Shown one piece after another: positions 5,469 to 5,593 of a stretch of 5,593 nucleotides of DNA. The notes beneath the pieces were generated by a model, which saw only the letters and a program-made list of their open reading frames with translations, did no database searches and had not been told where the DNA came from. Position 1 is the first letter of the stretch; every line of letters begins with the position of its first letter. The translations under genes were made by a program, and so were the position numbers. Source of the stretch: a bacterium (lineage in GTDB: Bacteria; Babelota; Babeliae; Babelales; GCA-2401785); contig DAOVOC010000063.1 of NCBI GenBank assembly GCA_030629865.1, positions 1 through 5,593 on the forward strand, given 5' to 3'.

Positions 5469-5522
5469 AGAGATGTAGACAATGAGTGCAAGTTAAAAAA
5501 AGCATTAATAAGGGGTTTTATA

Positions 5523-5593
5523 ATGTTTAGACGATTTAAAAACATGTCCGCCTCTGCCCGTATCTTGATTGCATTTTTTTCACTTTCTGGAGT
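5523..5593 (+). CDS. N-terminus of a probable membrane protein (3' partial), possibly TrkH/KtrB-type
   Basis: ATG 5523 is preceded by AGGGG (5511-5515) with 7-nt spacing and opens a frame of 23 complete codons to the window end. The visible residues are a basic, polar start (MFRRFKNMSASAR) leading into a hydrophobic helix (ILIAFFSLSG). The 'short basic segment, S-x-S/P-A-x-x-L, then first helix' style recalls the beginning of TrkH/KtrB potassium-uptake proteins. Many other inner-membrane proteins start this way, so the family is a guess. It is transcribed away from gmk. Confidence 0.6.
   Translation, partial: MFRRFKNMSASARILIAFFSLSG

Larger units (their letters stand above)
5389..5506. repeat. 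long-range inverted repeat in the divergent spacer
   Basis: AATGCTTTTTT (5389-5399) and AAAAAAGCATT (5496-5506) are perfect reverse complements over 11 bp. They bracket the other palindromes of the gmk/5523 spacer. Each copy is oriented toward one of the divergent genes, so the same short word lies upstream of both. Confidence 0.6.

Noticed and set aside
5519..5524. TATAAT as a -10 box
   Set aside because: It is a perfect consensus but overlaps the ATG at 5523 and sits after the SD, so it cannot be the promoter of that gene.

Overview
This is a low-GC bacterial window holding eight genes: five complete in-frame genes with good Shine-Dalgarno (SD) sites, one complete gene with a weaker start signal, and two genes cut by the window edges. 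Short-signal-peptide secreted proteins of unknown function, a leucine-rich-repeat (LRR) protein and duplicated DMT-type transporters sit beside one housekeeping gene (guanylate kinase). This mix resembles host-dependent, reduced-genome bacteria, with candidate phylum Dependentiae (TM6) as my best guess. That placement is an impression from gene style, not a phylogenetic result.

Left half, + strand. The tail of an unrecognised gene ends at 161. A compact three-gene unit follows: an EamA/DMT ten-helix transporter (274-1191), a secreted LRR protein overlapping it by 4 nt (1188-1850), and a second EamA/DMT transporter clearly paralogous to the first (1868-2812). The overlap and the 17-nt gap suggest one transcript. 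The layout looks like a transporter duplication with an LRR gene lodged between the copies.

Right half, - strand, read right to left. gmk (guanylate kinase, 5300-4662) overlaps by 4 nt a gene for an exported protein built from two copies of a domain of about 100 residues (4665-3886). A 135-nt A/T-hairpin-rich gap follows, with terminator-like structures. Then comes a 301-residue exported or membrane protein with a Cys-Pro-Cys-Cys motif and an acidic tail (3750-2845). The + and - blocks meet tail to tail with 32 nt between them.

Right edge. gmk is divergent from a gene beginning at 5523, of which only 23 codons are visible (possibly a TrkH/KtrB-type potassium transporter, weakly supported). 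The 222-nt divergent spacer is the most structured non-coding DNA here. It holds two TTTTTGNNCAAAAA palindromes whose centres are 42 bp apart, a C/G-containing hairpin between them, and a longer-range AATGCTTTTTT/AAAAAAGCATT inverted repeat.

The strongest candidates for something undescribed are the duplicated-domain secreted protein coupled to gmk, the transporter-LRR-transporter unit, and the paired palindromes in the divergent spacer. I saw no tRNA, rRNA, CRISPR array or insertion sequence.
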